Below the pieces are notes generated by a model. The model was given only the letters and a program-made list of their open reading frames with translations, searched no databases and was not told the origin of the DNA. A DNA stretch of 64,000 nucleotides from the NCBI GenBank assembly GCA_002708985.1, contig PAPS01000009.1, forward strand, positions 43,683 to 107,682, written 5' to 3'. The stretch comes from Saprospirales bacterium (GTDB lineage: Bacteria > Bacteroidota > Bacteroidia > Chitinophagales > UBA8649). How positions within the stretch are numbered: position 1 is the first letter of the stretch; every line of letters begins with the position of its first letter. This document shows positions 1-9,666 of this stretch, piece by piece. The position numbers were made by a program, and so were the translations under genes.

Positions 1-1
1 T

Positions 2-535
2 GTCGCTAGCCCCGGATTTCCAATTGCACGTATTGTCAATTTTATCGAAATGGAGGTGGCTATGGACATCCCCGAGACGTATATCAGTCAGGTAAAAGAA
101 GGGGATACCATGGCTGTATATTTTCCTACAATTGATCTAGAGCGAATAGCTACAGTAGGCTATATGAGTCAGGTAATAAATCCTATCAATAGGACGGTAA
201 ATGTTTTATTGAAAGTAGATAATGAAGACAATCTTATCAAGCACAATATGCTAGCAGAGATTCACATGAATCAATATGCTAAAGGACCAAGCCTTTTCAT
301 CCCGGAACAGTTGGTCCAGCAAGATAATGATGAATATTTCATCTACCTCGCTAATCCTATGGAGGGCGACTCGTCTAGCGGGTATGAGGTCATTAAGCAA
401 GAAGTTCTACTTGGCGTCAGCTTAGGTGGACTTCGGGAAATACGCGAAGGACTTTCTATCGGTGACTTGGTGATTTCGGAAAACTACAGGGGGGTGGATG
501 AAGGAGATAAAGTCTACCTGAGTCCTCGAAACTAA
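2..535 (+). CDS. RND efflux periplasmic adaptor subunit (HlyD/MFP family), 5' partial
   Basis: The reading frame is open from base 2, so the ATG at 50 is internal and the gene begins upstream of the window. The visible part corresponds to the barrel-sandwich and beta-barrel end of a membrane fusion protein: 'PGFPIARIVNF' is the usual end of the lipoyl-like half motif, followed by the beta-barrel ('INPINRTVNVLLKV') and a membrane-proximal domain ending near 'VDEGDKVYL'. Such adaptors link an inner-membrane RND pump to an outer-membrane TolC-type channel. The pump gene follows 27 bp downstream on the same strand, so the two form one operon. A TolC-like gene is not visible and may lie upstream. 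The substrate cannot be predicted. Confidence 0.88.
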   Translation, partial: VASPGFPIARIVNFIEMEVAMDIPETYISQVKEGDTMAVYFPTIDLERIATVGYMSQVINPINRTVNVLLKVDNEDNLIKHNMLAEIHMNQYAKGPSLFIPEQLVQQDNDEYFIYLANPMEGDSSSGYEVIKQEVLLGVSLGGLREIREGLSIGDLVISENYRGVDEGDKVYLSPRN

Positions 536-562
536 TCGATCATCTTTCGCTAAAGTGAATTC

Positions 563-3500
563 ATGAAGGCTAATAAGCAACAAGAAAAGGGTCTTTCGTC
601 AAAGGCCTTAGCAAAAATTAAAGAGTTTAGTATAACTAGTGTTTCGGTAGATAACCGGACGAGTGTATTAATTCTAATGGGTATTATCTTTATTGCAGGC
701 CTCCTAGCTTATCGGGCAATGCCTAAGGAGCAATATCCTGAAATTAATCAACCCACTGTCTATGTAGGGATTCCCTATCCGGGTAACGCACCACTTGATA
801 TTGAAAATCAAATTACAAGAGAGGTAGAGAAGGAAATAAGTCAGATTAACGGGATTGATAATATTAAGTCATTTTGTGTTCAGGATTATACCACAACCGT
901 AGTTGAATTTAATTTTGATGTTGATGTTAATGATGCGCTTCAGGAGGTAAAGGATGCAGTTGATCGAGCAGAGGGTGATTTTCCAAGTGATTTTGACCAA
1001 CAAGCCAATATTTTCAAGCTTGATTTTTCTGAAATTCCCGTTATCACGGTCAATCTTTCTTCCAATTCGCTATCACTAGATGATTTAAAAGGGTTTGGAG
1101 AGTACTTACAAGATGAGTTTGAGGCATTGCGTGAGATTTCTGAAGTCGAGATAAATGGAGTCCAAGAACAGGAGGTCCTTATCGCGCTTGATCCTAAGCG
1201 TATGAACGTAGTGGGTCTTACCTTTTATGATGTTGAGCAAGCTATTGGGCGAGAGAATATAACCATTTCAGCAGGCGACCTTTTAACCGGTGGATTACGC
1301 AGGACGGTAAGGATCGTTGGTGAGTTTGACGAGGCAGAGGCTTTTGGCGATATTATTGTCAAATCGGAATTTCAGAAAACGGTCTACTTACGGGATATTG
1401 CTGATATCGACTTACAGTATATGGATAATACTTCCTATGCTCGCATTGATGGATCGAATGTTGTATCGCTATCTGTCAAAAAGAAAACGGGTGAAAACTT
1501 AATCTCTGCAGTTGACAAGATTAATCGGATCATAGCATCTTATAAATCAAGTGCTGACTATCCCGCATCATTGGATATTACGACAACTGCGGATACCTCT
1601 CGCGTTACAAAAACTCAAGTAGCAAACTTGGAAAATAGCATAATATCCGGGGTGATTTTAGTCGTCCTTGTGCTTTTGTTCTTTTTGGGATTACGAAATG
1701 CTTTTTTTGTTGGTATTGCCATTCCATTAAGCATGCTCATGGGATTCTTGATATTGAGTTTAATGGGAGTGACTATGAATGTAGTTGTTCTTTTCGCCTT
1801 GATTCTTGCCTTAGGAATGTTGGTTGATAACGGAATTGTTGTGGTCGAGAATATCTATCGCCTTATGGCCGATGGTAAACCTTCTATCCAAGCTGCAAAG
1901 CAGGGTGTGGGGGAAGTAGCATGGCCAATTATCACCTCGACGGCTACCACGCTTGCTGCGTTCTTTCCAATGATATTCTGGCAGGGCATGATGGGAGAAT
2001 TTATGAAATATCTTCCGATTACCTTAATTATTGTATTGACTTCTTCTTTGTTTGTCGCTTTGGTCATCAATCCTGTGTTGACTTCCTTGTTTATGAAGAT
2101 TGAACGTAGAGAGGACAGGCAAACCCTGTGGTCGAAGAAATGGACTATTATAGGCTTTGGACTCGTCGGTATTGTGGTACACCTCTATGCCGCTTACGGG
2201 ATGTCTACAGATCAGGCAGCGAATGGACGAACATTTGCTAATCTTGCTTTATTAATATCGCTATTTACCCTTCTCAATACTCTTGTTTTAAGGCCACTTT
2301 CTTTAAGCTTTCAGTATAAAGTACTGCCTTTTTTAGAGCGTAAGTATGAGGCATTGATCGCCTTTGTGCTGAAAGGATGGATGCCCTACCTCACACTTAC
2401 AGGCATGTTTTTTCTTTTTGTTGGCTCTGGCGTTCTACTTCAATTGAGGCAGCCTAATGTTATCTTTTTCCCTGAGCCAGAACCTAATATGGTCAACGTA
2501 TTTATAGAGTTTCCAACAGGAACAGATATCGATAAAACCGATAGCCTTTCTCATTTGGTCGAAGGGGAGATTATTGCTGCACTTGCGCCCCACAACAATG
2601 TCATAGAGGCTGTTTTAACCAATGTTGGAGAGGGCACTTCAGATCCGGGTGACCCTAATAGTGCAACACAGCAAAGTGCTTCGCCAAATAAGGCTAAAAT
2701 CACTATTTCATTTGTTGAATTTGCTGATCGTTATGTGCCTAAGCTCGATACTGCTGGACAAATCGTCCTCAGTCAGGGGGACACCGTCTATCATTGGACA
2801 AGCACACGAACTATTCTAGAAGAAGTAAGACGTATTGTCTATGGACATCCCGGCGTTCAAATTACGGTTGATAAAGAGGCAAGCGGTCCTCCTGCTGGCC
2901 CACCGATTAGTATATCATTTGTTGGCGAAGATTTCGATAAACTTATAGCATTACAAAAAGAGACAAAAAAGATCATTTTAAATGCTGGAATACAAGGTAT
3001 TGAAGAGTTAAAGTCCGACTTGGATATCGGAAAGCCCGAGTTGCTTATTGAAGTAGATCGTGATGCAGCCAGGCGATTTGGACTGAGCACGGCCCAAATC
3101 GGTTCTAACTTGAGGACGGCTCTTTTTGGAAAGGACGTTGGTAAGTTTAAGGATGGCGAGGATGACTATCAAGTCACGTTGCGCTTTAACGATGAATATC
3201 GCTACGATCGGGAGGCACTACTTGATCAAACCATTACTTTCCGAGATCAAAGTGATGGAAAGGTCAAGTCTATCCCTATACGATCAGTAGTTAAAGAGTT
3301 AACCTTCTCATCTACTTATGGGTCGGTTCGTCGAAAGGATCAAAAACGTCAGATCACATTGTATTCCAATGTGCTTGATGGGTATAATGCCAATAACATA
3401 ATGCAGGAAATCGAGGCAACCCTTGAAAATGAACTTGAGACACCCAATGGATATCTCGTTGATTTCACAGGAGAACAACAAGAACAACAGGAATCTATGG

Positions 3501-4111
3501 AGTTTTTATCTACAGCCCTTCTTATTGCTGTGGTCAGTATTTTCTTAATCATAGTTGCCCAGTTCAATTCCATTGCAGCACCAATCATTATTATGTTATC
3601 GGTATTGTTCAGCCTTATTGGTGTGTTTCTTGGATTGGCCATAACGGGAGAAGATTTCTCAGTGATGATGACTATGATAGGGATTATCTCGTTAGCTGGA
3701 ATTGTAGTGAACAATGCTATTGTACTGATTGATTACACCAATCTGTTGCGCAATCGAAAAAAACGTGCTTTAGCGCTAGAAAAGTCGGATCGCTTGAGCG
3801 ACCGAGATATTAAGCAAGCCATTATCGAAGCCGGAAGAACAAGACTCCGGCCCGTCCTTCTTACAGCGATAACCACCATACTTGGGCTAATTCCGCTGGC
3901 TATTGGATTTAACATCAATTTCTACACGCTATTAAGCGATGTAAACCCCCAAATTTATCTTGGAGGGGATAATGTAGACTTCTGGGGACCTATGTCAAGA
4001 GCGGTAATCTACGGATTGGTTTTTGCGACATTTCTGACGCTTGTTGTTGTCCCAACTATGGTTCTTTTGTTCGATAGACTCAGTGCTCGGTTGCAAAGTT
4101 TGACAAAGTAA
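563..4111 (+). CDS. RND efflux transporter permease (AcrB/HAE-1-like)
   Basis: 1182 residues, longer than the roughly 1050 usual for AcrB. The N-terminal helix is followed by the porter domain ('PKEQYPEINQPTV', 'GIPYPGNAPLDIE'), and the TM4 signature 'LGMLVDNGIVVVENIYR' lies near residues 417-434. TM10 carries 'GIVVNNAIVLIDY' near 1046-1058. By alignment in the head, AcrB Asp407 is kept, but the Asp408 and Lys940 positions are both Asn. The cytoplasmic linker between the two halves (about 510-600) contains two additional hydrophobic stretches ('IIGFGLVGIVVHLYAAYG' and 'LALLISLFTLLNTLVL'), suggesting an extra helix pair. The protein should form the inner-membrane, proton-driven pump with the adaptor encoded 27 bp upstream. 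Drug, detergent, lipid or other exported substrates are all possible; no evidence separates them. Confidence 0.93.
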   Translation: MKANKQQEKGLSSKALAKIKEFSITSVSVDNRTSVLILMGIIFIAGLLAYRAMPKEQYPEINQPTVYVGIPYPGNAPLDIENQITREVEKEISQINGIDNIKSFCVQDYTTTVVEFNFDVDVNDALQEVKDAVDRAEGDFPSDFDQQANIFKLDFSEIPVITVNLSSNSLSLDDLKGFGEYLQDEFEALREISEVEINGVQEQEVLIALDPKRMNVVGLTFYDVEQAIGRENITISAGDLLTGGLRRTVRIVGEFDEAEAFGDIIVKSEFQKTVYLRDIADIDLQYMDNTSYARIDGSNVVSLSVKKKTGENLISAVDKINRIIASYKSSADYPASLDITTTADTSRVTKTQVANLENSIISGVILVVLVLLFFLGLRNAFFVGIAIPLSMLMGFLILSLMGVTMNVVVLFALILALGMLVDNGIVVVENIYRLMADGKPSIQAAKQGVGEVAWPIITSTATTLAAFFPMIFWQGMMGEFMKYLPITLIIVLTSSLFVALVINPVLTSLFMKIERREDRQTLWSKKWTIIGFGLVGIVVHLYAAYGMSTDQAANGRTFANLALLISLFTLLNTLVLRPLSLSFQYKVLPFLERKYEALIAFVLKGWMPYLTLTGMFFLFVGSGVLLQLRQPNVIFFPEPEPNMVNVFIEFPTGTDIDKTDSLSHLVEGEIIAALAPHNNVIEAVLTNVGEGTSDPGDPNSATQQSASPNKAKITISFVEFADRYVPKLDTAGQIVLSQGDTVYHWTSTRTILEEVRRIVYGHPGVQITVDKEASGPPAGPPISISFVGEDFDKLIALQKETKKIILNAGIQGIEELKSDLDIGKPELLIEVDRDAARRFGLSTAQIGSNLRTALFGKDVGKFKDGEDDYQVTLRFNDEYRYDREALLDQTITFRDQSDGKVKSIPIRSVVKELTFSSTYGSVRRKDQKRQITLYSNVLDGYNANNIMQEIEATLENELETPNGYLVDFTGEQQEQQESMEFLSTALLIAVVSIFLIIVAQFNSIAAPIIIMLSVLFSLIGVFLGLAITGEDFSVMMTMIGIISLAGIVVNNAIVLIDYTNLLRNRKKRALALEKSDRLSDRDIKQAIIEAGRTRLRPVLLTAITTILGLIPLAIGFNINFYTLLSDVNPQIYLGGDNVDFWGPMSRAVIYGLVFATFLTLVVVPTMVLLFDRLSARLQSLTK

Positions 4112-4194
4112 CGTGTCATAATTACATTAAGGGTCTTCATGGCCTCAACTCTCTTTTGTATCTTACACAGACTGAAACAAAACAAAAAGTATTT

Positions 4195-5043
4195 ATGAAA
4201 GACCACATGGAATACACTGCAAATATTGCAGGTCAAACATTGTACGGACAAATATGGGAAGTAGAGCAAGCAAAAGCAGCACTTATTCTATTACATGGCT
4301 TGGGGGAACATTCCGGGCGTTATGGTGGCACTTTTGTGGAAACGATGAATAACGCTGGGTTTAATGTCTTATCTATAGATTTATTTGGCCATGGATTATC
4401 CGGAGGAAAACGAGGCGCATGTCCTAGTTATGAGTCCATTTATCAAGTAATCGATGGCTTAATCGCCCGAAAAGAAACCTGTTGGCCTGAGCTTCCATTC
4501 TTTTTGTTTGGACATAGTTATGGCGGCAATGTTCTTTTATCTTACTCCCACCACACTGATGGACCACAAAGTGCATCTTCACATCTCGGAAACATTCTCA
4601 GTTCTCCAATGATAGAACTTGGATTTAAGCCGGCTGCTTGGAAGCTATTTGTAGGCAATCTTATGCATAAGGTGTATCCTCAGTGGTCTGAAAAGTCAGG
4701 ACTCGATACTGAGGCTATATCTTCTGTGGAGGAGGCTTGCGAAGCGTACAGGCAAGATCCACTTATTCATGATGTGGTGACCGCGGGTATGATGGTTCCT
4801 GCATTAAAAGCAGGACAGGACATGCTTTCAGAGAGTTATAGTTATCAGGTGCCAACCTATATGTATCATGGTGATGCAGATCGTTTGACCTCGTATGAAG
4901 CGTCTAAAAATTTTGCTGAGACGCACTCAGATTACGTAACCTTCTTGTCTGTTGAAAACGGCTATCATGAAATCCATCAAGATGTTATGGCTCAAGATGT
5001 TTTGGCATCAGTTATTGATTGGATGAAGAGCAAACTCAATTAA
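4195..5043 (+). CDS. Alpha/beta hydrolase, monoacylglycerol lipase/lysophospholipase type
   Basis: 282 residues from the ATG at 4195. The ORF track begins at an upstream TTG (4156), but the conserved fold only starts after 'MKDHMEY', so the ATG is preferred. The oxyanion region 'LLHGLGEHSGRY' is typical of PldB/monoglyceride lipases, the nucleophile elbow is 'GHSYGG', the acid is probably the Asp in 'HGDADRLTS' and the base is the His in 'NGYHEIHQD'. It likely releases fatty acids from monoglycerides or lysophospholipids. No signal peptide is seen, so a cytoplasmic or membrane-associated location is inferred. It lies 83 bp after the RND pump gene and may be transcribed separately. Confidence 0.85.
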   Translation: MKDHMEYTANIAGQTLYGQIWEVEQAKAALILLHGLGEHSGRYGGTFVETMNNAGFNVLSIDLFGHGLSGGKRGACPSYESIYQVIDGLIARKETCWPELPFFLFGHSYGGNVLLSYSHHTDGPQSASSHLGNILSSPMIELGFKPAAWKLFVGNLMHKVYPQWSEKSGLDTEAISSVEEACEAYRQDPLIHDVVTAGMMVPALKAGQDMLSESYSYQVPTYMYHGDADRLTSYEASKNFAETHSDYVTFLSVENGYHEIHQDVMAQDVLASVIDWMKSKLN

Positions 5044-5429
5044 TCGTTTATCAATTCTAAGGACTTCGAAACATAAGTTAGATAGGGCCGGTTTGCTTTA
5101 AGAAGGTCTGTAAAAGACCGCCATGGGAAACGCTAGATTTAATAGCCCTTTTTTCTGCTTATTGGATTTAATGAAGTATTTAATGGCTCTGAAGGTCCCT
5201 CTAAAGAGGAAAAAGTTCATCTAAATTATTTTGGAACCTTTACTTCCTTAAATATGGAAGCACATTGTGTGTTAATGCAAATGGATAGCCAAGTTTGATC
5301 CCATTTGGAATTGAATAAGCCCCTTCCTTCTTTTGAATCTGGGCGCTCGCGGGAGACTTATCTGAAATACTATGTTATTCAGTATTTAAATCAAAGTATT
5401 ATATACCAAATAATGGTTGGGATTTGCCT
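5044..5429. other. Intergenic region without recognisable gene
   Basis: 386 bases between the convergent lipase and NagZ-fusion genes. No ORF of note exists in any frame of the track. A small hairpin (GGTCT/AGACC, 5105-5119) has no T-tract, so it is not called a terminator. No tRNA, repeat or obvious decayed gene was recognised. Confidence 0.6.
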
Positions 5430-8423
5430 TTAGTGAAATAGAGTTTCATAAATCTCCGTTTGTAAGTCGGTCCGGATACCTTGCCGAACAAGGTTTGGAT
5501 TATAGGCATCTGGGTAGCATCGATTGGACAGGAATATATAAATTAAATTGGCCACTGGGTCAGCCCAAACTGAGGTTCCAGTAAATCCTGTGTGGCCGAA
5601 TGTTTCAAGGCTTACATTATTTGAGGTGGGTCCTCCGTCAAAGTCGCGATCAGGTTTATGAAAACCTAGTCCTCGGTTATTTCCAGGATATCGCTGCCAT
5701 CTGGTAAAATCCTTAATAGTAGATTCATCTAAGTACCTTCTTCCCTGCCAAGTGCCTCCATTTAGTAGCATTTGAAACAAACTTGCTAAATCATCTGCAT
5801 TGGAGAAGAGTCCGGCATGACCTGCGACACCGCCTAGCATAGCCGCTGCCATATCATGTACATAACCATCAAGGAGCTGTTTTCGAAACAAGGTATCATC
5901 CTCAGTGGGTAATATATGATCACGATCTATCCACTGCCATGGATTAAACATTACGCTCTCTAGTCCCATTGGAAAGTAAAATTCGTTGTAGACATAAGCG
6001 TCCAATGGTTCGCCCGTCACTCGCTCAATAAGCCGACCAAGCAAAAGAAAGCCTAGGTCGCTGTATTTATAGGTAGGGTCCGGCGTTAACCCCTGTATGG
6101 CAATGGTATCCCATATGGCCTCTCTAACATCATCTCGAATAAACATGGTATCGGCAACCTTTTGGCTGTACCCTGCTTGCCAATGACTCGAATAAGCTGT
6201 CTCACGCTGGTCGAGGCTACTTAGATAAAATGGAATCCAGGCTGGAAGACCTGATTGATGCATTAAGGCATCTCTCAGACGAATTCCGCCACAAGGCGAT
6301 TCTTCGAATTCAGGCATATAGTGTGCAAAGGTTTTGTCGAGATCAATCCTTCTATCCTCAACTAACTTCATAACACACAGCGTTGTCGAAGCTACTTTTG
6401 TTATGGAGGCTAGATCAAATAGATCTCCTAACAGAACCGCTCTCTTTTCATCATAGGTATGGCTTCCAAAGGCACTAGAATATATATTTCTTCCATAGTG
6501 ATTAACCATTACTACTCCGCCAGGTGCGCTTCTTGTGTTGATGGTTTTGTTTTCATATGCCTTTAAAAGATCAAGTGAAATAGGGTCAGGCCCCACTTTA
6601 AATGGAATGCCTAGTGGAATTCCCAAACCCATCAAATCCTCTCCCTGGCCTTCTTGCCATTTCCCAGTGGAGATGGCTAGTCGTCCATTGACATCTTGTT
6701 TACCAAGTATTGCGTTAACCGCTGCAATTTGGGCTTCTGGTCGATCAGCACCGACCATTAAAACATTAAGGTCGTTTGGGATATTTTCTAGCGCATAGGG
6801 AAGACCAAACAATAGAATAGTAACCTTACAGCGATTACTCGCCTTGCTTATCAATGCTTTATCGGAATCTCGCATGCCAAACTTAGGAGGTGTTTTCCCA
6901 AGATTGTGAATACCAATAACAAGGTGGTCATTGCTTCTAAGCGAGGGTAAAATATTTTCGAATGTTCGCGTGGTTAGGTGTTCACTTGGGATGTAATCAC
7001 TCACTCGATCTTGCCAGATTTGCTTTGAGCTACTTCCTAACGCTAAAGTGTATATTGATTGATTATCTCTCAGTGGCAGGCTCGAACTTTGTTCATCCGC
7101 GTTTGGCACCCACGTTATGTTGGCTTGATACAAATCAATTACTGTATTCTTACTTTCGATGGGATTGAGATCATCGATTAGGTTCCTCTTATTGGTGGGC
7201 TGATACTGATGCAGTTGAGCATCGTATTTTTTTTGTAAGATTAATCGTAACCGTTCATGGATTTCATCCATCGTTATCTCACCTTGGGTAATACCTTCTT
7301 CAAGACGAGTAACAGTTCCTTCAATGTCCTGTGCCATAACAAGAATATCATTCCCCGCAATAAAGGCTTGATAAGCTACCTCAGCAGCTCCACCATATCC
7401 ACTAGCTCCTTGCATGTTTAAGGCATCACTGAATACCAAGCCATCGAAACCTAACGAATCGCGAAGTAAATCTTTTAAAACATAAGATGAAAGGCTTGTA
7501 GGACGATTGTTACGATTGTCAAGATTAGGAACAAATAGGTGGGCCGCCATTATTCCGGCTACGCCGTCCTGAATCAATTGTTGAAAGGGTGGCAATTCCA
7601 TCTGATTCAAACGGTTTCGATCATGTAAAACAGAAGGAAGGGTTTTATGAGAATCCGAATCTGTATCCCCATGTCCTGGAAAATGTTTCGCAACAGCCAT
7701 AATTCCATGTTCTTGCATACCTCTCATATATGCAGATCCTGCTCGTCCAACGCGATGGGGGTTTTCACCAAAAGAGCGATATCCAATTACCGGATTATTC
7801 GGATTGCTGTTCACATCAACAACTGGCGCAAAATTTATGTGGATACCAAGTCGTGTGCATTCTTTCGCGACGGCCTTTCCCATTTGATAAAGCGGGTCAA
7901 AATCTGTAGCACTTCCTAAAGCAAGCTGATAGGGCCATTCAATGACGCTATCAAGCCGCATATCGACACCCCATTCCCCATCGATAGCTACCAATAAAGG
8001 AATTGTCGAAGCCTCTTGACTTCGATTAATAACATCAAGCATGTGGTGCGGGTGGCTTTTAAAAACAATAATACTTCCAACGTGATGTCTTTTAATGGAT
8101 TCAATAGCATTGGTTATGGAAGCATCGCCTTGCATAGGCCATAGGTCCACCATAAAAAATTGCCCAAGTTTTTGTTTAAGATTCATTGATGAAATCATTG
8201 ATTCGACCCATGCATCACGTTCAAGTTCTTTTTGACTGATGGTCAAGATATCATCGTTTTCCGCCATGCCTGACGAGTCAGGTATTTCGGCAGTTTCAAT
8301 AGCCTGTGATTCTTCTGTACGGATGTCAGAACTTTCGTACTCAGATGTGGATGTAGCATTACACGCTGAAAACAAAAAAAACAATACGCCCATTAAAGGC
8401 ATTCTAGGTCTGCAAAAAATCAT
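5430..8423 (-). CDS. Secreted lipoprotein fusing GH3 beta-N-acetylhexosaminidase (NagZ-like) to class C beta-lactamase-type serine hydrolase
   Basis: 997 residues. The N-terminus is a lipoprotein signal with a Cys after 'LFFLFSA'. The GH3 domain (about 85-400) contains the NagZ signature 'KHFPGHGDTDSDSHKTLP' (near 246-263), which supplies the His/Asp dyad, and 'FSDALNMQGASG', whose Asp is the expected nucleophile. A Rossmann-like C-terminal GH3 segment follows to about 600. The last third is a serine-hydrolase domain with 'SITK' (SxxK, near 673), 'YSD' in place of YxN (near 787) and 'HTG' in place of KTG (near 941). Family knowledge suggests cleavage of N-acetylglucosaminyl-anhydro-muropeptides by the first domain; the second could be an esterase, D-peptidase or muropeptide-processing unit. 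It should act outside the inner membrane. Fusions of this kind occur in Bacteroidota, but the function of the pair is unclear. Confidence 0.9.
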   Translation of the reverse strand: MIFCRPRMPLMGVLFFLFSACNATSTSEYESSDIRTEESQAIETAEIPDSSGMAENDDILTISQKELERDAWVESMISSMNLKQKLGQFFMVDLWPMQGDASITNAIESIKRHHVGSIIVFKSHPHHMLDVINRSQEASTIPLLVAIDGEWGVDMRLDSVIEWPYQLALGSATDFDPLYQMGKAVAKECTRLGIHINFAPVVDVNSNPNNPVIGYRSFGENPHRVGRAGSAYMRGMQEHGIMAVAKHFPGHGDTDSDSHKTLPSVLHDRNRLNQMELPPFQQLIQDGVAGIMAAHLFVPNLDNRNNRPTSLSSYVLKDLLRDSLGFDGLVFSDALNMQGASGYGGAAEVAYQAFIAGNDILVMAQDIEGTVTRLEEGITQGEITMDEIHERLRLILQKKYDAQLHQYQPTNKRNLIDDLNPIESKNTVIDLYQANITWVPNADEQSSSLPLRDNQSIYTLALGSSSKQIWQDRVSDYIPSEHLTTRTFENILPSLRSNDHLVIGIHNLGKTPPKFGMRDSDKALISKASNRCKVTILLFGLPYALENIPNDLNVLMVGADRPEAQIAAVNAILGKQDVNGRLAISTGKWQEGQGEDLMGLGIPLGIPFKVGPDPISLDLLKAYENKTINTRSAPGGVVMVNHYGRNIYSSAFGSHTYDEKRAVLLGDLFDLASITKVASTTLCVMKLVEDRRIDLDKTFAHYMPEFEESPCGGIRLRDALMHQSGLPAWIPFYLSSLDQRETAYSSHWQAGYSQKVADTMFIRDDVREAIWDTIAIQGLTPDPTYKYSDLGFLLLGRLIERVTGEPLDAYVYNEFYFPMGLESVMFNPWQWIDRDHILPTEDDTLFRKQLLDGYVHDMAAAMLGGVAGHAGLFSNADDLASLFQMLLNGGTWQGRRYLDESTIKDFTRWQRYPGNNRGLGFHKPDRDFDGGPTSNNVSLETFGHTGFTGTSVWADPVANLIYIFLSNRCYPDAYNPNLVRQGIRTDLQTEIYETLFH

Positions 8424-8500
8424 AGTAGAAAAGTAACTATATCGTCGTATAGATTATTGCTTAATTGTACACGCTAAATTGTTATTAGCAAAACAAAGCT

Positions 8501-9646
8501 CTATTTTTTACTGCCTTCATACAGAGGGAAGTGCATAAGCCTTGATTCAATTGACCCGTTGAATAATTTCAGGCGTTTGGTTGATCGCAAGCCGATACTT
8601 TTAGCCGCAACTGGATTTCCTACAAGAATCCACGCATCCCACCCTGTAAAGTGCTGTTTAAGATGATCTCCAATATTCCCATAAAATTCTTGAACATCTT
8701 CAAGGGATAATCGCTTATCATAGGGAGGGTTGAGAAAAACTACACCGGCTTTTTGTTTTGGCTTATAAGAGAAAAAGTCGTGTTGTTTAAGATAGTGGAA
8801 TGGGCTAAGACCTGCTCGAACTAAGTTGTCATAGGCGGATCGGTACGTTTCACGATCGATCTCAATACCTAGGATTTCGGGATAGTGATTATGAACTTGC
8901 TCTTTATAATAGTCTCTTTGTGATTCCCAGAGTCCCTTGGGATAGTCTGGCCATTGCATAAAAGGAAAGCGCTTGCGGCTCCAACTTGCATGTTGTTTTG
9001 TTGCTCGGTATAGCGCCTCAATTAGCATAGTACCTGATCCTGTCATCCCATCAATAAAAGGTAAATCGGGTTTCCATTCGGTTTTAGCAAGAATACCAGC
9101 GGCTAGAATTTCATTCATCGGTGCCACATGACTGTCGTCTCGAAACCCTCTTCTGTGAAGCGATTCTCCTGTGGCATCAAGTGCAAGCTGTACTTGTTGA
9201 TCTCTAATATCTAAGGAAAACACAATATCTGGATCTTGCACATTAATATTGGGGCGATCTCCTGTTAAGTCTCGAAATCGATCACAAATGGCGTCTTTCA
9301 ACTTGAGGGAGATGTATTTGGAATGGGTAAAAGTGTCTGAAAAGACTCTCGCATCAATCTTAAAGGTTTGGTGCACAGAAAAGTGATTTTCCCAGGGATA
9401 GACACGGGCTTGATTATAAAAATCACGTTCATGCCTTGCTTGAAATTTATGGAAGGGTTGAATTACTCGAATTGCTAATCGACTAGTGGCATGTATATCG
9501 ACTAATGTTTTCCAATCAGCTTTAAAGTTTACCGCTCGATTACGTTCCTCGATTTGCTTTGCACCCATTTGAGCAATCTCTTTTCCAAGAAGGTGTTCAA
9601 AACCATAAAGTGTTTTTGCGACATATTGCCTTACATTGTCTTCCAT
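8501..9646 (-). CDS. THUMP-domain class I SAM-dependent RNA methyltransferase, RlmL N-domain type
   Basis: 381 residues. An N-terminal ferredoxin-like/THUMP part (about 1-165; 'TLYGFEHLLGKEI' is characteristic of this family) precedes a Rossmann methyltransferase domain. 'DGMTGSGTMLIEA' is the SAM-binding motif I and 'FLNPPYDKRL' is the NPPY motif of N2-guanine/N6-adenine methyltransferases. The best match by memory is the RlmL N-terminal half, which modifies G2445 of 23S rRNA; the RlmK half is absent, as is usual outside Gammaproteobacteria. The start ATG is separated from the divergent oxidoreductase gene by only 20 bp, so promoters of both genes must overlap the neighbouring coding ends. 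Confidence 0.88.
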   Translation of the reverse strand: MEDNVRQYVAKTLYGFEHLLGKEIAQMGAKQIEERNRAVNFKADWKTLVDIHATSRLAIRVIQPFHKFQARHERDFYNQARVYPWENHFSVHQTFKIDARVFSDTFTHSKYISLKLKDAICDRFRDLTGDRPNINVQDPDIVFSLDIRDQQVQLALDATGESLHRRGFRDDSHVAPMNEILAAGILAKTEWKPDLPFIDGMTGSGTMLIEALYRATKQHASWSRKRFPFMQWPDYPKGLWESQRDYYKEQVHNHYPEILGIEIDRETYRSAYDNLVRAGLSPFHYLKQHDFFSYKPKQKAGVVFLNPPYDKRLSLEDVQEFYGNIGDHLKQHFTGWDAWILVGNPVAAKSIGLRSTKRLKLFNGSIESRLMHFPLYEGSKK

Positions 9647-9666
9647 AAGAACCTAAAAGTACTCTA

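Noticed and set aside
3349-3714. 121-aa minus-strand ORF inside the RND pump gene
   Set aside because: It is antisense to conserved porter and membrane segments; composition follows the sense gene.
5105-5119. Terminator between the lipase and the NagZ-fusion gene
   Set aside because: The GGTCT/AGACC hairpin is only 5 bp and has no T-tract.
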